A DNA stretch of 64,000 nucleotides from an uncultured Methanobrevibacter sp. (GCF_902784195.1 NZ_CACZTX010000001.1:310001-374000), one strand, 5' to 3'; numbered from the stretch's first letter, positions 37,339 to 47,934 are shown. The notes: generated by a model not told the origin, from the sequence alone. Numbers and translations: made by a program.

Positions 37339-38541
37339 TTATCTTCCTAGCTCTTGGTGAGCTTTTGCCAAGTGTCCTGCAGATATTGCTGCAATTAAGG
37401 ACAATTCACCAGCCATAACAGTTGAAATGACAATTTCAGCAAATTTGTTTACCTTGCCGGATCCTGCACAATCGATTATCTGCAATCCTTCATTAGCAGT
37501 TTCAAGTCTTGTTCCACCGCCAATGGTAGCAATAGGCAAATCAGGCATGTTTACAGAGAAGTATAAGTCTCCATCCCTATCCTCTGCAGTTGTAATTCCT
37601 AAGGAACCTTCCACAACATGTGCTTCATCCTGACCGGTTGCCAAGAATATCGCTCCTATCATGTTTGCAAAGTGAGCATTGAAAGCCATGCTTCCTGCTG
37701 CAGCAGAACCTATTAAGTTTTTAGCGGTGTTTACCTCTTCTATTGCCTTTGCAGTTGTCTTAAGCTTTGCTCTGACAATTGCTTCCGGTATTAATATGTC
37801 TGCAACCACTGTTTTTCCTCTTCCTTCAACAATATTGATTGCTGCAGGCTTTTTGTCAACACATAGATTTCCACTTAAAGCCAAAGCATGAACTCCTAAA
37901 TCCTCATGCAATTTAGCCAATACCTTTTCAGTGGCAATTGTTACCATATTCATACCCATACTGTCTCCAGTTGAGTAAACGAAACGAGGATAAACATAAT
38001 TTCCTACAATGATAATAGGATCTATCTTAACCAATTTTCCATGGCTAGTTGTTGATTCTGCAATTGCCTTAAGCTCATCAAACTTATCTTCAAACCATTG
38101 CTTGACCTTTACAGCTTCAACAACTGAATCTGTTTTAATGGCTGGAGCTCTGGTCATCTTATCGCCGATAACCCTTGCATTAGCCCCTCCAGCTGCAGTG
38201 ATAGCTGAACAGCCCCTATTGACTGAAGCCAATAATGCGCCTTCAGATGTTGCAAGAGGTACAAAGAAATCATCTTTCGCATATTCCCCATTGACTTTTA
38301 ATGGACCTGCCACTCCAATAGGTATTTGTACAGTTCCTATAGGATTCTCAATGTTCTTTGCGAATGCAAGTTCCATATCCAAAGTATAATCAGCAATCTT
38401 TTCAAGCTTGCAATTGGAATGTCTCTCTATAAACTCCCTTCTGATGTCTAAAGCTTCTGTTGCATTTTCAGTAAACTTGTCAATTTGATAAAGCTTCATT
38501 TCACCAGCCAATAACTTTTCAATAATTTCTTCTTTATCCAT
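37339..38541 (-). CDS. hmgA: HMG-CoA reductase (class I)
   Basis: The 400-residue enzyme reduces HMG-CoA to mevalonate for archaeal isoprenoid lipids. Class I signatures are IGVAGPLKVNG, LATSEGALLASVNRG (catalytic Glu), GDKMTRAPAI, the cofactor loop TGDSMGMNM (usually TGDAMGMNM), SGNLCVDKKPAAIN (Lys), GTGQDEAH in variant form (LATGQDEAH), and the C-terminal catalytic His in ISAGHLAKAH. It uses NADPH. CGGTGAT lies three bases before the ATG. It is codirectional with sucD upstream. With GGGP synthase at 31.9 kb it is one of two ether-lipid enzymes in the window. Confidence 0.97.
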   Translation of the reverse strand: MDKEEIIEKLLAGEMKLYQIDKFTENATEALDIRREFIERHSNCKLEKIADYTLDMELAFAKNIENPIGTVQIPIGVAGPLKVNGEYAKDDFFVPLATSEGALLASVNRGCSAITAAGGANARVIGDKMTRAPAIKTDSVVEAVKVKQWFEDKFDELKAIAESTTSHGKLVKIDPIIIVGNYVYPRFVYSTGDSMGMNMVTIATEKVLAKLHEDLGVHALALSGNLCVDKKPAAINIVEGRGKTVVADILIPEAIVRAKLKTTAKAIEEVNTAKNLIGSAAAGSMAFNAHFANMIGAIFLATGQDEAHVVEGSLGITTAEDRDGDLYFSVNMPDLPIATIGGGTRLETANEGLQIIDCAGSGKVNKFAEIVISTVMAGELSLIAAISAGHLAKAHQELGR

Positions 38542-38651
38542 AATATCACCGAGAAAAATAGTTTCAATAAAAACAGCAGTTTTTGTAAATTTTAATTTTT
38601 AGATTTGTATGATTTTAATTCTAATTGAAAAAATAAAAAAAGATGGAGAGA

Positions 38652-39518
38652 TTATTCTCCACGAGCTTCTTTAATAAATTCTACAATTTCAGAAGGTTTT
38701 TTAGCTACTTTAACGCCAGCAGCCGTCAAAGCTTCCATTTTACTTTTTGCAGTACCGGAGTTACCAGCAATGATAGCTCCTGCGTGACCCATTCTTTTTC
38801 CAGGTGGTGCAGAAAGACCTGCAATATAAGCTACAACAGGTTTAGTAATGTTCTCCTTAATGTATTCAGCTGCAGCCTCTTCAGCTCCTCCACCGATTTC
38901 ACCAATCAATACTATTTCCTTTGTATCTGGGTCATTTTCGAACATGTCCAATACATCAATGTATGGAGTACCGATTACAGGGTCTCCTCCAATACCTACA
39001 CAAGTGCTTTGTCCGATTCCTGCACGAGTCAATTGGCTTGCAATTTCATAAGTCAATGTACCGCTTCTGGAAATAACTCCAACATCACCTTCAGAGAAGA
39101 TATGTGTTGGCATAATACCAAGTTTTCCCACTTTAGGAGAGATTACACCAGGAGTGTTTGGTCCAATGACAGTAACGCCTTTTGCCTTTGCATAAGCCAT
39201 GATTTCCATAGTGTCATGAATAGGTATGTGTTCAGTGATTATAATAACCAAATCCAAATGATCAATGGATTCAAATGCTGCATCCTTTGCAAAAGGTGCA
39301 GGTACAAATATGATTGATGCATTTACATCAACATTTTCCTTAGCTTCTTCAATAGAATCAAAAACAGGAACTCCACAAACTTCCTGACCGCCTTTGCCTG
39401 GAGTTACTCCTGCTACAATCTTTGTATTGTATTTTATCATTTGTTCAGTATGGAATTGACCTTGTTTTCCAGTAATTCCCTGTACCAAACATTTTGTATT
39501 TTCATTTAATATTATCAT
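38652..39518 (-). CDS. sucD: Succinate-CoA ligase (ADP-forming) subunit alpha
   Basis: A protein of about 288 residues with a CoA-binding Rossmann domain ([20 protein letters not shown]) and a ligase domain. It carries the phosphorylated histidine in [11 protein letters not shown] and the GEIGG motif near residue 208. With SucC it interconverts succinyl-CoA and succinate, part of the incomplete reductive TCA route in methanogens. The longest frame begins at 39560, but conserved sequence begins at [14 protein letters not shown], so ATG 39518 is chosen. No sucC lies adjacent. The upstream spacer (39519-39809) holds a TATA-like AAATTTTATATAAAAT element near 39600. Confidence 0.94.
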   Translation of the reverse strand: MIILNENTKCLVQGITGKQGQFHTEQMIKYNTKIVAGVTPGKGGQEVCGVPVFDSIEEAKENVDVNASIIFVPAPFAKDAAFESIDHLDLVIIITEHIPIHDTMEIMAYAKAKGVTVIGPNTPGVISPKVGKLGIMPTHIFSEGDVGVISRSGTLTYEIASQLTRAGIGQSTCVGIGGDPVIGTPYIDVLDMFENDPDTKEIVLIGEIGGGAEEAAAEYIKENITKPVVAYIAGLSAPPGKRMGHAGAIIAGNSGTAKSKMEALTAAGVKVAKKPSEIVEFIKEARGE

Positions 39519-39809
39519 ATGAACCACAATCGTAATTTTAAATAATTTTTTGAATTGCAATTAATTTTATCAAGTTTAAATCTAGATAATAATTATATAA
39601 ATTTTATATAAAATTATTAATCAATAATATATTTAGTCTTTAAATATTAAATAGTTATTCATTATTTAATTGGTAAAATAATGCTGAAATATTGTATAAA
39701 AAAATAGTAAAAAAATAAATGCAATTTTAATTAAAATAACAATCAATTAAATTAGTTTTAAAAATAAAAATATTAAAAATATTAAATGTTAAATTAATTA
39801 AAATGATAC

Positions 39810-40535
39810 TTAACCTAAAATTCTTGTTTTGTTTTCAAATGGTATAGATAAATCTATCATATTTCCATTCATTAATGCAGTTACAGATACCAAGACGCTT
39901 CCTGGAAGCACATTGCATGCAGTATGCCTCTTTACAAGATAGGTGTTCTTATTTCCTAAAGCTGCTCCAATCATTGCACTTGCTACAACAGCAATCTGTT
40001 CCAGTTCATTGACTGAAACAACCACAACAGGATCATCCGTATCATCAGGTGAGACATATCCGACTCCCGGAATATCAGTTCTTGTGCCTATCTTATCGCT
40101 TAGGCCTGTGACTGCTTTCATGCCACTGGCAGCTTCTATGACAGAATTAGCAACATCCGCTACAAATGATTCACCTCCATAAGTGTCAAAGGCCATTATT
40201 ATAGCATCCTGATACTCACCATCTTCGAGGTTCGCTTCTGCATAGGAGACTCCTTCACCTCCCTTATTAGGGTCTTGTGATATTCCAGCGACATCTCCTA
40301 AGTCCTCTGCATTATTTCTTAATATTTCTACAATGCCTGCATTGACTGTTTCCAAGAGTTCATCTTCAACAAATGCAGTGATTACAACATCATCACCGGT
40401 TATATTTGTTAAAGCTGCCTTTCTTGCTCCCAATTCCAATAGTTTAGGAATATCCTTTTCAATGTTTTCAACTAATGACTCAGAAACAGAAACATCATTG
40501 CTTGAAATATCTGCACCAATAGCTACTACTTTCAT
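39810..40535 (-). CDS. Conserved methanogen protein of unknown function
   Basis: A 241-residue soluble, acidic protein without a membrane segment. Notable stretches are VVAIGADISSNDVS at the N-terminus, GISQDPNKGGEGVSYAEA, IIMAFDTYGGESFVADV, ALGNKNTYLVKRHTACNVLPG and SVTALMNGNMIDLSIP. Many Ala/Gly-rich turns and a well-ordered pattern suggest a folded domain, possibly ligand-binding. I recall a similar gene next to sucD and aroD in Methanothermobacter but cannot name its function. Its promoter region contains a 45-base tandem repeat. Confidence 0.7.
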   Translation of the reverse strand: MKVVAIGADISSNDVSVSESLVENIEKDIPKLLELGARKAALTNITGDDVVITAFVEDELLETVNAGIVEILRNNAEDLGDVAGISQDPNKGGEGVSYAEANLEDGEYQDAIIMAFDTYGGESFVADVANSVIEAASGMKAVTGLSDKIGTRTDIPGVGYVSPDDTDDPVVVVSVNELEQIAVVASAMIGAALGNKNTYLVKRHTACNVLPGSVLVSVTALMNGNMIDLSIPFENKTRILG

Positions 40536-40546
40536 AATATCATTAA

Positions 40547-40680
40547 TATCTTTTGATTTTATAGTTAATATCTTTAATTATTTTAAAATTAATCTCTTTG
40601 ATTTTATAGTTAATATCTTTAATTATTTTAAAATTAATCTCTTTGATTTTATAGTTATATCTTAAATTATTTTAATTTAA
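40547..40680. repeat. 45-base tandem repeat carrying a TATA-like box in each unit
   Basis: GATTTTATAG recurs at 40555, 40600 and 40645, period 45; units one and two match closely and the third is degenerate. On the minus strand each unit presents ACTATAAAATC, a credible TATA box for the gene starting at 40535. The unit nearest the gene would give a nearly leaderless transcript, the next a leader of about 45 bases. The remaining spacer to aroD is AT-rich. Confidence 0.85.
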
Positions 40681-40848
40681 AAAGAATTCTTTTATTCTTT
40701 AATTCGCCACCCCAAATAATTTAAAAAAAGCTCTAAAAATCAATTAAGTATTTAATTAAATAAGTTAAATATATTAATAGATAAAAATTAAAATAAAAAT
40801 TAAATTTATTAAATTTAAATAATCATTGATTATAAATGGGGAAACAAC

Positions 40849-41532
40849 GTGTACAGTGAAACTAAAATAGCTATTCCCATATTCCAAAGAAATAAGGAAG
40901 ATATCCTAAAGGTAGCTGAAGAATGTATTATTAAAGGAGCAGATATTCTAGAGCTTAGAATAGATGGAATGGATAATCCTAATCCTAAGATTGTAAAGGA
41001 AATTATTGAAGAGATTAACTTCCCAATTATAGCCACTAACAGATGCTCTAAAGAAGGAGGATCATTCAGAGGCAGTGAAGAGGATAGAATAGCTATTCTA
41101 AGAGAATGCTGTGATGTTGCAGATTATGTTGATGTTGAGCTTCAAACCGATAGGGATCTCATAGAAACAATCACAGAAACTGGAGTGACATCAATCATTT
41201 CCTACCATAACTTTAAGCAAACCCCAGATTTAGACATATTGATGGATATTGTCATTCAGGAAAAGGAGATTGGAGACATTGCAAAGATTGCTGTAATGCC
41301 TAATACCCTTGAAGACACATTGACAATATTGCCTATCTTATCCCATTTTGACAATGTTGTGGCAATCTCCATGGGAGAATTGGGAAGCTATACAAGGGTT
41401 ATAGCATCTAAATTCAATGTTCCATTTACATTTGCTGTGGTTAATGACAATACAGCTCCTGGTCAAATAGACATTGACACAATGAAATCATTGATGAACA
41501 GTGATTTAATCAATACAGATGATTTAAAGTAA
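40849..41532 (+). CDS. aroD: 3-dehydroquinate dehydratase, type I
   Basis: The 227-residue TIM-barrel enzyme of the shikimate pathway. Type I signatures are GADILELRID, TNRCSKEGGSF (substrate-binding Arg), SIISYHNF (catalytic His), IAKIAVMPN (Schiff-base Lys) and VAISMGELG. The start is GTG 40849, seven bases after a GGGG run; an ATG at 40836 is out of frame. It is divergent from the unknown gene at 39.8 kb and convergent with the adhesin gene. The 3' spacer holds an imperfect direct repeat of about 30 bases (41546-41606). Confidence 0.94.
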   Translation: MYSETKIAIPIFQRNKEDILKVAEECIIKGADILELRIDGMDNPNPKIVKEIIEEINFPIIATNRCSKEGGSFRGSEEDRIAILRECCDVADYVDVELQTDRDLIETITETGVTSIISYHNFKQTPDLDILMDIVIQEKEIGDIAKIAVMPNTLEDTLTILPILSHFDNVVAISMGELGSYTRVIASKFNVPFTFAVVNDNTAPGQIDIDTMKSLMNSDLINTDDLK

Positions 41533-41691
41533 ATAATCATCTTTTATGCTTTTCTTAAAAATAAAGAAATTCTCATTATGCTTTTTTTAAAAATAGAGAA
41601 ATCTATGCAATAATTATTAATATAATTCTTTAAAAAAATAGATTAAATTGTTAAAATTATATAAAAACTTGTTTTAAAAAAATAAAAAAAG

Positions 41692-41716
41692 AATTAAGAG
41701 AAAAAATCTCTTAATT
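41692..41716 (-). terminator. Hairpin and U-run terminator of the adhesin gene
   Basis: A perfect 10-base stem, AATTAAGAGA with TCTCTTAATT (loop of 5), begins 25 bases beyond the stop at 41741. The minus strand then reads CTTTTTTTATTTTTTT. Confidence 0.7.
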
Positions 41717-41740
41717 AAACTAATATAAATTGAATTTATC

Positions 41741-44700
41741 TTATCTTGTTACTGTTAAAGTTCTAGTAATAGCTTTAGCATAATAATAAGTAGGGCTTCC
41801 AGGTGAAAGGACTACCTTATGCTTACCTCTTTTTTGAGAAATCTTTAAACTAGCGATTCCTTTCTTATTGGTTTTGATAGTGTATGTTTTATACTTTCTG
41901 CCAGTATAAACTCTTACTTTAACTTTTACTCCAGAAAGGACCTTTTTAGATTTTGTGCTAGTTACTTTTACTTTAAAGTAGCTGTATCTTTTAACCTTTA
42001 AAGATGTAGGAGCAATCTTAATAGGTGATTTGCTTACCTTGATTTGACTGGTTACTGCCTTTGCAGAGTAACCTTTGTCAGCAGAGCTAACTACAACCTT
42101 ATAAGTTCCTGGCTTAAATGTTATTTTAAATTGGACTATACCATTAGCATCAGTGACTCCAGTTAAATTATAGTATCTGTATTTTGAAATGTATACTTTA
42201 ATATTAACTGTAGAAGCATACATCAATGCCTTATTTTTAGTATTGGTCAATTTAACCTTATAATATCTGCCAGATTTGTAATAAGTGCTTACACTAGGAG
42301 CACTGAACTGGCCTGTTGCCTTCTTAACAGTGACATATCTTGTAAGAGAACCAGACTTATAGTTAGTATCAAACATTGAAATGATCACTTTATGTTTTCC
42401 GACGGATAAGCCAGTGCTGAATCTTATAACACCTTTAGAATCTGTTCTTACCAAGAAGTTGCTTACTTTACTGGAAGTGATGTAAACCTTAACTAATACA
42501 TATGCATTTGGTACAGGATTTCCAGTTTTCTTATCTTTTACAGTAGCAACAACAGTAATTCCGGAACCATATAAAATGGTCCTATTGCTTGCACTTATGA
42601 CAGCATCCCTTTGTTTAAGAGTTATAGTCTGTTTAACAGCACTGCAAATCAAGTTGCTGTCTAATGATTTGAGAGTTAAATTATAAGTGCCTCCACTTAA
42701 ATTCAAAGGTAAACTTTTGTAGTACCCAGATGAATTAGTGGTTCCATTTATAGTTGCATCAATAACGTTAGAGTAAATTCTGAATTGAACTAAAACAGAT
42801 TGAATTGCTTCTCCAGTTTTTGAGTTGATTACCTTGAAAGTATAGTATAAATTTTTACCATCTTCATATTCTTCAATAAGTGGAGATGCTATAATTTCCG
42901 CTTGAGCCTGATTTACTTTAATTCCAACTGTATCATTTAATACTATAGAACCAGAGCCTTTAAAAGTGATATTGTATTCTCCTGTTTTTAAAAGTCCTCC
43001 ATCATAACGGATAAATTTTGCATTTGGAATTTTAATGTATCCATCTTCATCAGAAGTAAAGACACTACTTTCTATCTTATAATGTCCTGAATCCATCTTA
43101 TATCCTAAAAAGCATCCATCTATTGAAATAGTGGTATTTACTAAAGGTTTATTTTCACCAGTATAATTATCTATCAATCTAAATACAAATTCACCAGATT
43201 GATAATCTAGTGTATCATTAATAGGTATAATAGTAGCTACAATAACAGGATTTAAAGTAACAGTCTTATTAATTTTACCTAAAGTATCATTATAAAATAT
43301 GGTAAAAGCAGTATTGTTAAATTTTTCAGCATCAATAATGAAATTAATTGTATAATTACCATTTTCATCAGAAAATTTACCATGAATATCAAATGGTTCA
43401 GTAATATTATTTTCACCATTAACATATTTAATGTCTAAAGTAATGTTGTCTTCAGTTAAATTTAAAGTAGTTACATTAGTAATATTTTTACCATCATAAA
43501 TAACCATAGTAGTATGATTAATCATTATTGGTATAGACACATTATGAGTGTAGTTATTAACATTTATAATGCTATCTGAGATAATGGTATTTTTTTCAAT
43601 GAAACTAATTACTTTACTGGTTTCATTTAATGTGCCATTTGCGTAAATAATAGTCAATTTAGCATTATTTAATTGAACATCTTTTACAAAACTAATTGTA
43701 TAAATGCCATCTACATTAGCAAATTCAAAATCTTCAATTTTCTCTTTTTTAGTAGTACCATCCTTATAAGTCAATACTAAAGTAATGTTATCTTCATGTA
43801 ATTCAATTGGATTACCATTATTATCAATAGTGATTGGAATAGAAATATTTTTTGTTCCAAAGTCTACACTAATATTCTCCTTAATGTTAATAGTATTATT
43901 TTCAGCAATGATTAAATTAGCTGAACCATTAGATGGATTACAATTATGGTTACCATCATAATACATATAAATGGTATAATTACCAATTCCTTCGGTAAAA
44001 TTAAGTAATTTAATGCCGCCATTCACTTTAGTGAAGTTAATAGTTATATTTTCATTACCCTTAAGATAATAAGCATGCATTAGCGTTTCATTGAAGTTTA
44101 GAGTCTTATTAGATTCAACTTTCATAACCAGTGGAATTATTAAATCTTTTCCCAAATTAATTGTAACATCACTTGCATTGATAGTAGTGTTAGTTTTAGT
44201 TATAGTCAAATTGAGAGTTGTTTCAGATTCTGTATAATTAACACCACCGATTACACTATTTACAAATACTATTTTTATAGTGTAATTTTCAACTGGCAAT
44301 GTCTTATTTGTATCAAAATCCAACTTTATTTTAGAATCGGAATAATTATAATCTATTTCTGTATAATTTGTTGTATTTGTTTTATAATACACTTTAAAAC
44401 TATCTAGCCCAATATTAGTGATAGGTGCACTTTGATTGTCTTTAACTTCAACATCAAATGTGATATTGGAACCGAATGGATAGGTTTTATTTTCTGATGT
44501 AACATTAGTAGTGGAAACTGGAAGAGGGTCAGTTGTTTCACCTGTTCCAGGATCATCAGGGATTGGATCATCTCCACCTGTCCCATCACCATAATCAGAT
44601 AATATATCAGAATTACCCATATCATCAATTGCATCAATATCATTAATTTCTGTAGCTTGAGCAATGCTTGCATCATCGCTTGCAGCAGAAACTGCACTCA

Positions 44701-44764
44701 TGCTCAATAACAAGAACAATGATATCAATGAAATCAAAAGGATATGTGATTTCTTAAATTTCAT
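41741..44764 (-). CDS. Adhesin-like surface protein with Ig-like repeats
   Basis: A 1007-residue exported protein. A signal peptide (MKFKKSHILLISLISLFLLL plus SMSAVSAA) is followed by an acidic Asp/Gly/Pro linker and about five Asn/Thr-rich beta-sandwich repeats (residues about 80-500, each with EDNITL/NYTI-type strands). Then come Big-like domains of the form KxGxYxVxL/TDxNGIxxF. The C-terminal 250 residues are strongly basic and Tyr-rich (KSGRYYKVKLT, KRYSYFKVKVTST), perhaps binding the cell wall. It belongs to the adhesin-like proteins abundant in Methanobrevibacter. There is no C-terminal membrane anchor and no pseudomurein-binding repeat I can recognise. It is probably monocistronic. Confidence 0.85.
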   Translation of the reverse strand: MKFKKSHILLISLISLFLLLSMSAVSAASDDASIAQATEINDIDAIDDMGNSDILSDYGDGTGGDDPIPDDPGTGETTDPLPVSTTNVTSENKTYPFGSNITFDVEVKDNQSAPITNIGLDSFKVYYKTNTTNYTEIDYNYSDSKIKLDFDTNKTLPVENYTIKIVFVNSVIGGVNYTESETTLNLTITKTNTTINASDVTINLGKDLIIPLVMKVESNKTLNFNETLMHAYYLKGNENITINFTKVNGGIKLLNFTEGIGNYTIYMYYDGNHNCNPSNGSANLIIAENNTINIKENISVDFGTKNISIPITIDNNGNPIELHEDNITLVLTYKDGTTKKEKIEDFEFANVDGIYTISFVKDVQLNNAKLTIIYANGTLNETSKVISFIEKNTIISDSIINVNNYTHNVSIPIMINHTTMVIYDGKNITNVTTLNLTEDNITLDIKYVNGENNITEPFDIHGKFSDENGNYTINFIIDAEKFNNTAFTIFYNDTLGKINKTVTLNPVIVATIIPINDTLDYQSGEFVFRLIDNYTGENKPLVNTTISIDGCFLGYKMDSGHYKIESSVFTSDEDGYIKIPNAKFIRYDGGLLKTGEYNITFKGSGSIVLNDTVGIKVNQAQAEIIASPLIEEYEDGKNLYYTFKVINSKTGEAIQSVLVQFRIYSNVIDATINGTTNSSGYYKSLPLNLSGGTYNLTLKSLDSNLICSAVKQTITLKQRDAVISASNRTILYGSGITVVATVKDKKTGNPVPNAYVLVKVYITSSKVSNFLVRTDSKGVIRFSTGLSVGKHKVIISMFDTNYKSGSLTRYVTVKKATGQFSAPSVSTYYKSGRYYKVKLTNTKNKALMYASTVNIKVYISKYRYYNLTGVTDANGIVQFKITFKPGTYKVVVSSADKGYSAKAVTSQIKVSKSPIKIAPTSLKVKRYSYFKVKVTSTKSKKVLSGVKVKVRVYTGRKYKTYTIKTNKKGIASLKISQKRGKHKVVLSPGSPTYYYAKAITRTLTVTR

Positions 44765-45104
44765 AAATTTTGTATCCTCCTTAAATATTTTCAGTCAAAT
44801 ACATAAATTCTTATAATATTGAATTAATTCATATATTTCAAATTTTTTCATATAAATTTCTTATATCATATAATTAAGTGATTTTAAATTTTGGCTTTTA
44901 GTCCATAATTTTCACTTATAATTAATACATTATATAATATTTTTATAATAATATATATCATTTTTGTTTTAATATTTATAAATTAAACTTAAGATTTAAG
45001 ATTTTAAAATAAATCTGTTTTAAAAAATACATACCATTATAAGAAATAAAGCTAAAAGTATATTATGAAAATTACCTTAAAAACTTAAATTAATAGGTGC
45101 AAAA
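44765..45104. promoter_or_regulatory. Divergent spacer between adhesin and uvrB
   Basis: 340 AT-rich bases without a gene. It should contain the promoters of both genes: TATA-like ATTATATAATATTTTTATAA near 44930-44950 and, closer to uvrB, AAAAGTATATTATG near 45054. The adhesin has AGGAGG seven bases before its ATG, one of the strongest ribosome-binding sites in the window. uvrB has only AGGTGC (45096-45101). Confidence 0.45.
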
Positions 45105-47066
45105 ATGAAAGAATTCAAACTTAAATCTCCATATAAACCACTTGGTGACCAGCCACAGGCCATTGACTCCCTTGTAAACGGCATTAAGAAGGGATATCAT
45201 GAACAGACACTATTAGGTGTCACCGGTTCTGGAAAGACATATACAATGGCTAACATCATTGAAAAGGTTCAAAAGCCAACATTGATCATATCTCACAACA
45301 AGACATTGGCAGCGCAATTATACGAGGAATTCAAGGTATTTTTCCCAGATAATGCTGTAGAATACTTTGTCAGTTATTATGATTACTACCAGCCAGAAGC
45401 TTATGTGCCAAGAACAGATACATTCATTGATAAAGAGGCTTCAATCAATGAAGAGATAGACATAATGAGGCACTCAGCCACCCAATCCCTTTTGTCCCGT
45501 GATGATGTGATTGTAGTGAGCAGTGTAAGCTGCATCTATGGTATCGGTTCACCTGAAGATTATGGGGAATTTGCATTTTCCATAGCTGTAGGAGACATTT
45601 ACGAACGCAGTGACATCTTAAGAAAGCTTATCTTCATGCAATATGAGAGAAATGACATTGCATTTGAAAGAGGTCAGTTTAGGGTAAGGGGAGATGTTAT
45701 TGAAATCAATCCTGTTCATGGAACACCTCCAATAAGGATTGAACTCTTTGGTGATGAAATAGACGCAATTAGTTTAATAGACCCTGTAACCGGCAAAAAG
45801 GAAGAGCCTCTTCAAAGGTATATGATATTTCCAGCAAAGCACTTCGTTGTAGGTGCTGACAGGATGGATCAGGCCTTAAAGGACATCAATGATGAGCTTG
45901 AAAGCCGGCTTAGGGAATTGAATTTCAATGGAAAATATGTGGAAGCGCAAAGGTTGGAACAGAGAACCCGTTTTGATATAGAAATGCTTCAGGAAATGGG
46001 TTACTGTCCAGGAATTGAAAACTATTCCATGCACCTATCAGGTAGAAATTGGGGAGATATGCCTTATTCATTGCTTAAATACTTCCCAGATGACTATTTA
46101 ACAATTATTGATGAATCCCATGTAACAGTTCCACAGATTAGGGGAATGTACAATGGGGATAGGTCAAGAAAGGAAACCCTTGTGGAATACGGTTTCAGAT
46201 TGCCTTCTGCAAAGGAAAACAGGCCACTTAGATTTGATGAGTTTGAAGCCATTCAAAACCAAGTAATTTATGTTTCAGCTACTCCTGGACCTTATGAAAT
46301 GTCCAGAAGCCAAAATGTAGTAGAGCAAATCATCAGGCCAACTGGATTGGTTGACCCTAAAATCACCATCAGACCTGTTCAAGGGCAAGTTGAAGACTTG
46401 CTTGGTGAAGTGAGGAAAAAGGTGGCAAAGGACCAACGGATTCTCGTCACTACACTTACCAAGAGAATGGCAGAGGACTTGACAGATTACTATGCTAAAA
46501 TCGGAATTAAGGTAAGGTATCTTCACTCAGAGATTGATACATTGGAGAGAGTGGAAATAATCGACGATTTAAGGCGTGGAGAGTTTGATGTTCTTGTTGG
46601 TGTAAACCTTCTTAGGGAAGGGCTTGACCTACCTGAAGTGGGACTTGTAGCTATTTTGGATGCAGACAAGGAAGGATTCCTAAGGTCTGAAACATCTCTT
46701 ATTCAGACAATCGGAAGAGCTGCAAGGAATGTTGACGGTGAAGTTCTCATGTATGTGGATGACATGACAGATTCAGTAAGGAATGCTGTAGACATCACTA
46801 ACAAGAGAAGAAAGCTTCAAATGGCATACAATGAAAAGTATAACATCACTCCTCAGTCAACATACAGAACCCTTAAGGATAAGAAAATCTCCACTAAGAA
46901 GACTCCTTCAAGAGATGATCTTAAAGGAATGCCTAAGGACGAGCTCAAACTATTGATCAAGGACTTAGAGGCAGAAATGAAAGAAGCCGCTAATGACTTA
47001 GACTTTGAAAGAGCAGCTGTTTTAAGAGATCAAATAGTTGCATTGAAGAGTATTAAAAAGTTCTAA
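45105..47066 (+). CDS. uvrB: Excinuclease ABC subunit B
   Basis: The 653-residue damage-verifying helicase of nucleotide excision repair. It has Walker [13 protein letters not shown] near residue 40, the beta-hairpin region [31 protein letters not shown], helicase motifs V and VI ([26 protein letters not shown]) and the C-terminal UVR motif ([13 protein letters not shown]) that binds UvrC. Full length with every motif intact. The system is bacterial in origin and common in mesophilic methanogens. uvrC is 5 kb downstream on the same strand; uvrA is not in the window. Confidence 0.98.
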   Translation: MKEFKLKSPYKPLGDQPQAIDSLVNGIKKGYHEQTLLGVTGSGKTYTMANIIEKVQKPTLIISHNKTLAAQLYEEFKVFFPDNAVEYFVSYYDYYQPEAYVPRTDTFIDKEASINEEIDIMRHSATQSLLSRDDVIVVSSVSCIYGIGSPEDYGEFAFSIAVGDIYERSDILRKLIFMQYERNDIAFERGQFRVRGDVIEINPVHGTPPIRIELFGDEIDAISLIDPVTGKKEEPLQRYMIFPAKHFVVGADRMDQALKDINDELESRLRELNFNGKYVEAQRLEQRTRFDIEMLQEMGYCPGIENYSMHLSGRNWGDMPYSLLKYFPDDYLTIIDESHVTVPQIRGMYNGDRSRKETLVEYGFRLPSAKENRPLRFDEFEAIQNQVIYVSATPGPYEMSRSQNVVEQIIRPTGLVDPKITIRPVQGQVEDLLGEVRKKVAKDQRILVTTLTKRMAEDLTDYYAKIGIKVRYLHSEIDTLERVEIIDDLRRGEFDVLVGVNLLREGLDLPEVGLVAILDADKEGFLRSETSLIQTIGRAARNVDGEVLMYVDDMTDSVRNAVDITNKRRKLQMAYNEKYNITPQSTYRTLKDKKISTKKTPSRDDLKGMPKDELKLLIKDLEAEMKEAANDLDFERAAVLRDQIVALKSIKKF

Positions 47067-47214
47067 AATGAATCAATAATTTAAATATGTACTATGAAAT
47101 TAATATTTGAATTTAAAAAATAGTCTAAAATAAGGCATTTAAAAACTATAAATGATTAAATAAACTAATCTATAAGTTATTAAATAATCTAATCAAAAAA
47201 TTAATAAAAAAAGA

Positions 47215-47236
47215 GTTGTAGGAAAAATCCTACGAC
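47215..47236 (-). terminator. Hairpin and U-run terminator of the TPR gene
   Basis: GTTGTAGGA and TCCTACGAC pair over nine positions with one wobble or mismatch (loop of four). The stem directly abuts the stop at 47237, and the minus strand continues CTCTTTTTTTATTAATTTTTT. Confidence 0.7.
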
Positions 47237-47710
47237 TTAATTTTCTTCTTTTTCTAAAGCTTCTATGACAGTATGTCTGAATACTAGAACCGCTTCATCA
47301 TCAGGATTTAATTCCAATGCATTGTCCAAGCATTTCAAGGCATCTGCATTGTGATTTAATTGACTTAATACCATTCCCTTGTATTTCCAATATACTGGAT
47401 TGTGAGGGTCTGCATTCACTGCCTTATCAAAACAGGAATCCGCTTCATTGAAACGATTTACAGCAAATAAAGTCATTCCCTTTAAAAACCAGGTTTGCTC
47501 ATTTTCAAAGTCAAGTTCCAATGACCTGTCGAAACATTCAATAGCTTCATCGGTTTTGCCTAAAAGACCTAAAGTACTCGCTTTCATATTCCAAGCTTCA
47601 GTACGTCTTTTATCAGCTTTCAATGCAGCCTGATAAGCATCTAATGCTTCTTCATACTTTTTTTCTTTTCTTAATTGATTTCCTTTCTCCATCAATTCAT
47701 CGAATTCCAT
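47237..47710 (-). CDS. Tetratricopeptide repeat protein
   Basis: A 157-residue soluble protein of four consecutive TPR units. They begin near residues 3, 37, 71 and 105 (for example NQLRKEKKYEEALDAYQAAL, then DEAIECFDRSLELD and DALKCLDNALELNPDD). It has no other domain and presumably acts as a protein-protein adaptor in the cytoplasm. Such small TPR proteins are numerous in Methanobrevibacter. GGTGAT lies three bases before ATG 47710. Partners cannot be deduced from neighbours. Confidence 0.92.
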   Translation of the reverse strand: MEFDELMEKGNQLRKEKKYEEALDAYQAALKADKRRTEAWNMKASTLGLLGKTDEAIECFDRSLELDFENEQTWFLKGMTLFAVNRFNEADSCFDKAVNADPHNPVYWKYKGMVLSQLNHNADALKCLDNALELNPDDEAVLVFRHTVIEALEKEEN

Positions 47711-47934
47711 AGAATCACCTGGATAAGAATAATTTTAAATTTAAAAACTATTAATTAATATTTTTCCTGTTTTATATTTTGTTAACACGTGTTAATAAAA
47801 TTTATCATTATAAAGCAATGCTTTGAAAATAAAAATAGTTAAGAATAGTGATTGAATGAAAAAATAGTTGAAAAAATAGTTTAAAAATGTAAAAAAATTA
47901 GAAAATATAAAAAAAATAAAATAAAAATGTATTT

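Noticed and set aside
38643-39317. A 224-codon plus-strand frame opposite sucD
   Set aside because: It is Ser/Phe/Cys-rich with no recognisable domain and exactly overlaps an unmistakable SucD sequence.
37427-40182. Plus-strand open frames opposite hmgA, sucD and the 39.8 kb gene
   Set aside because: The minus-strand genes have clear family motifs throughout; the opposite frames are composition artefacts.
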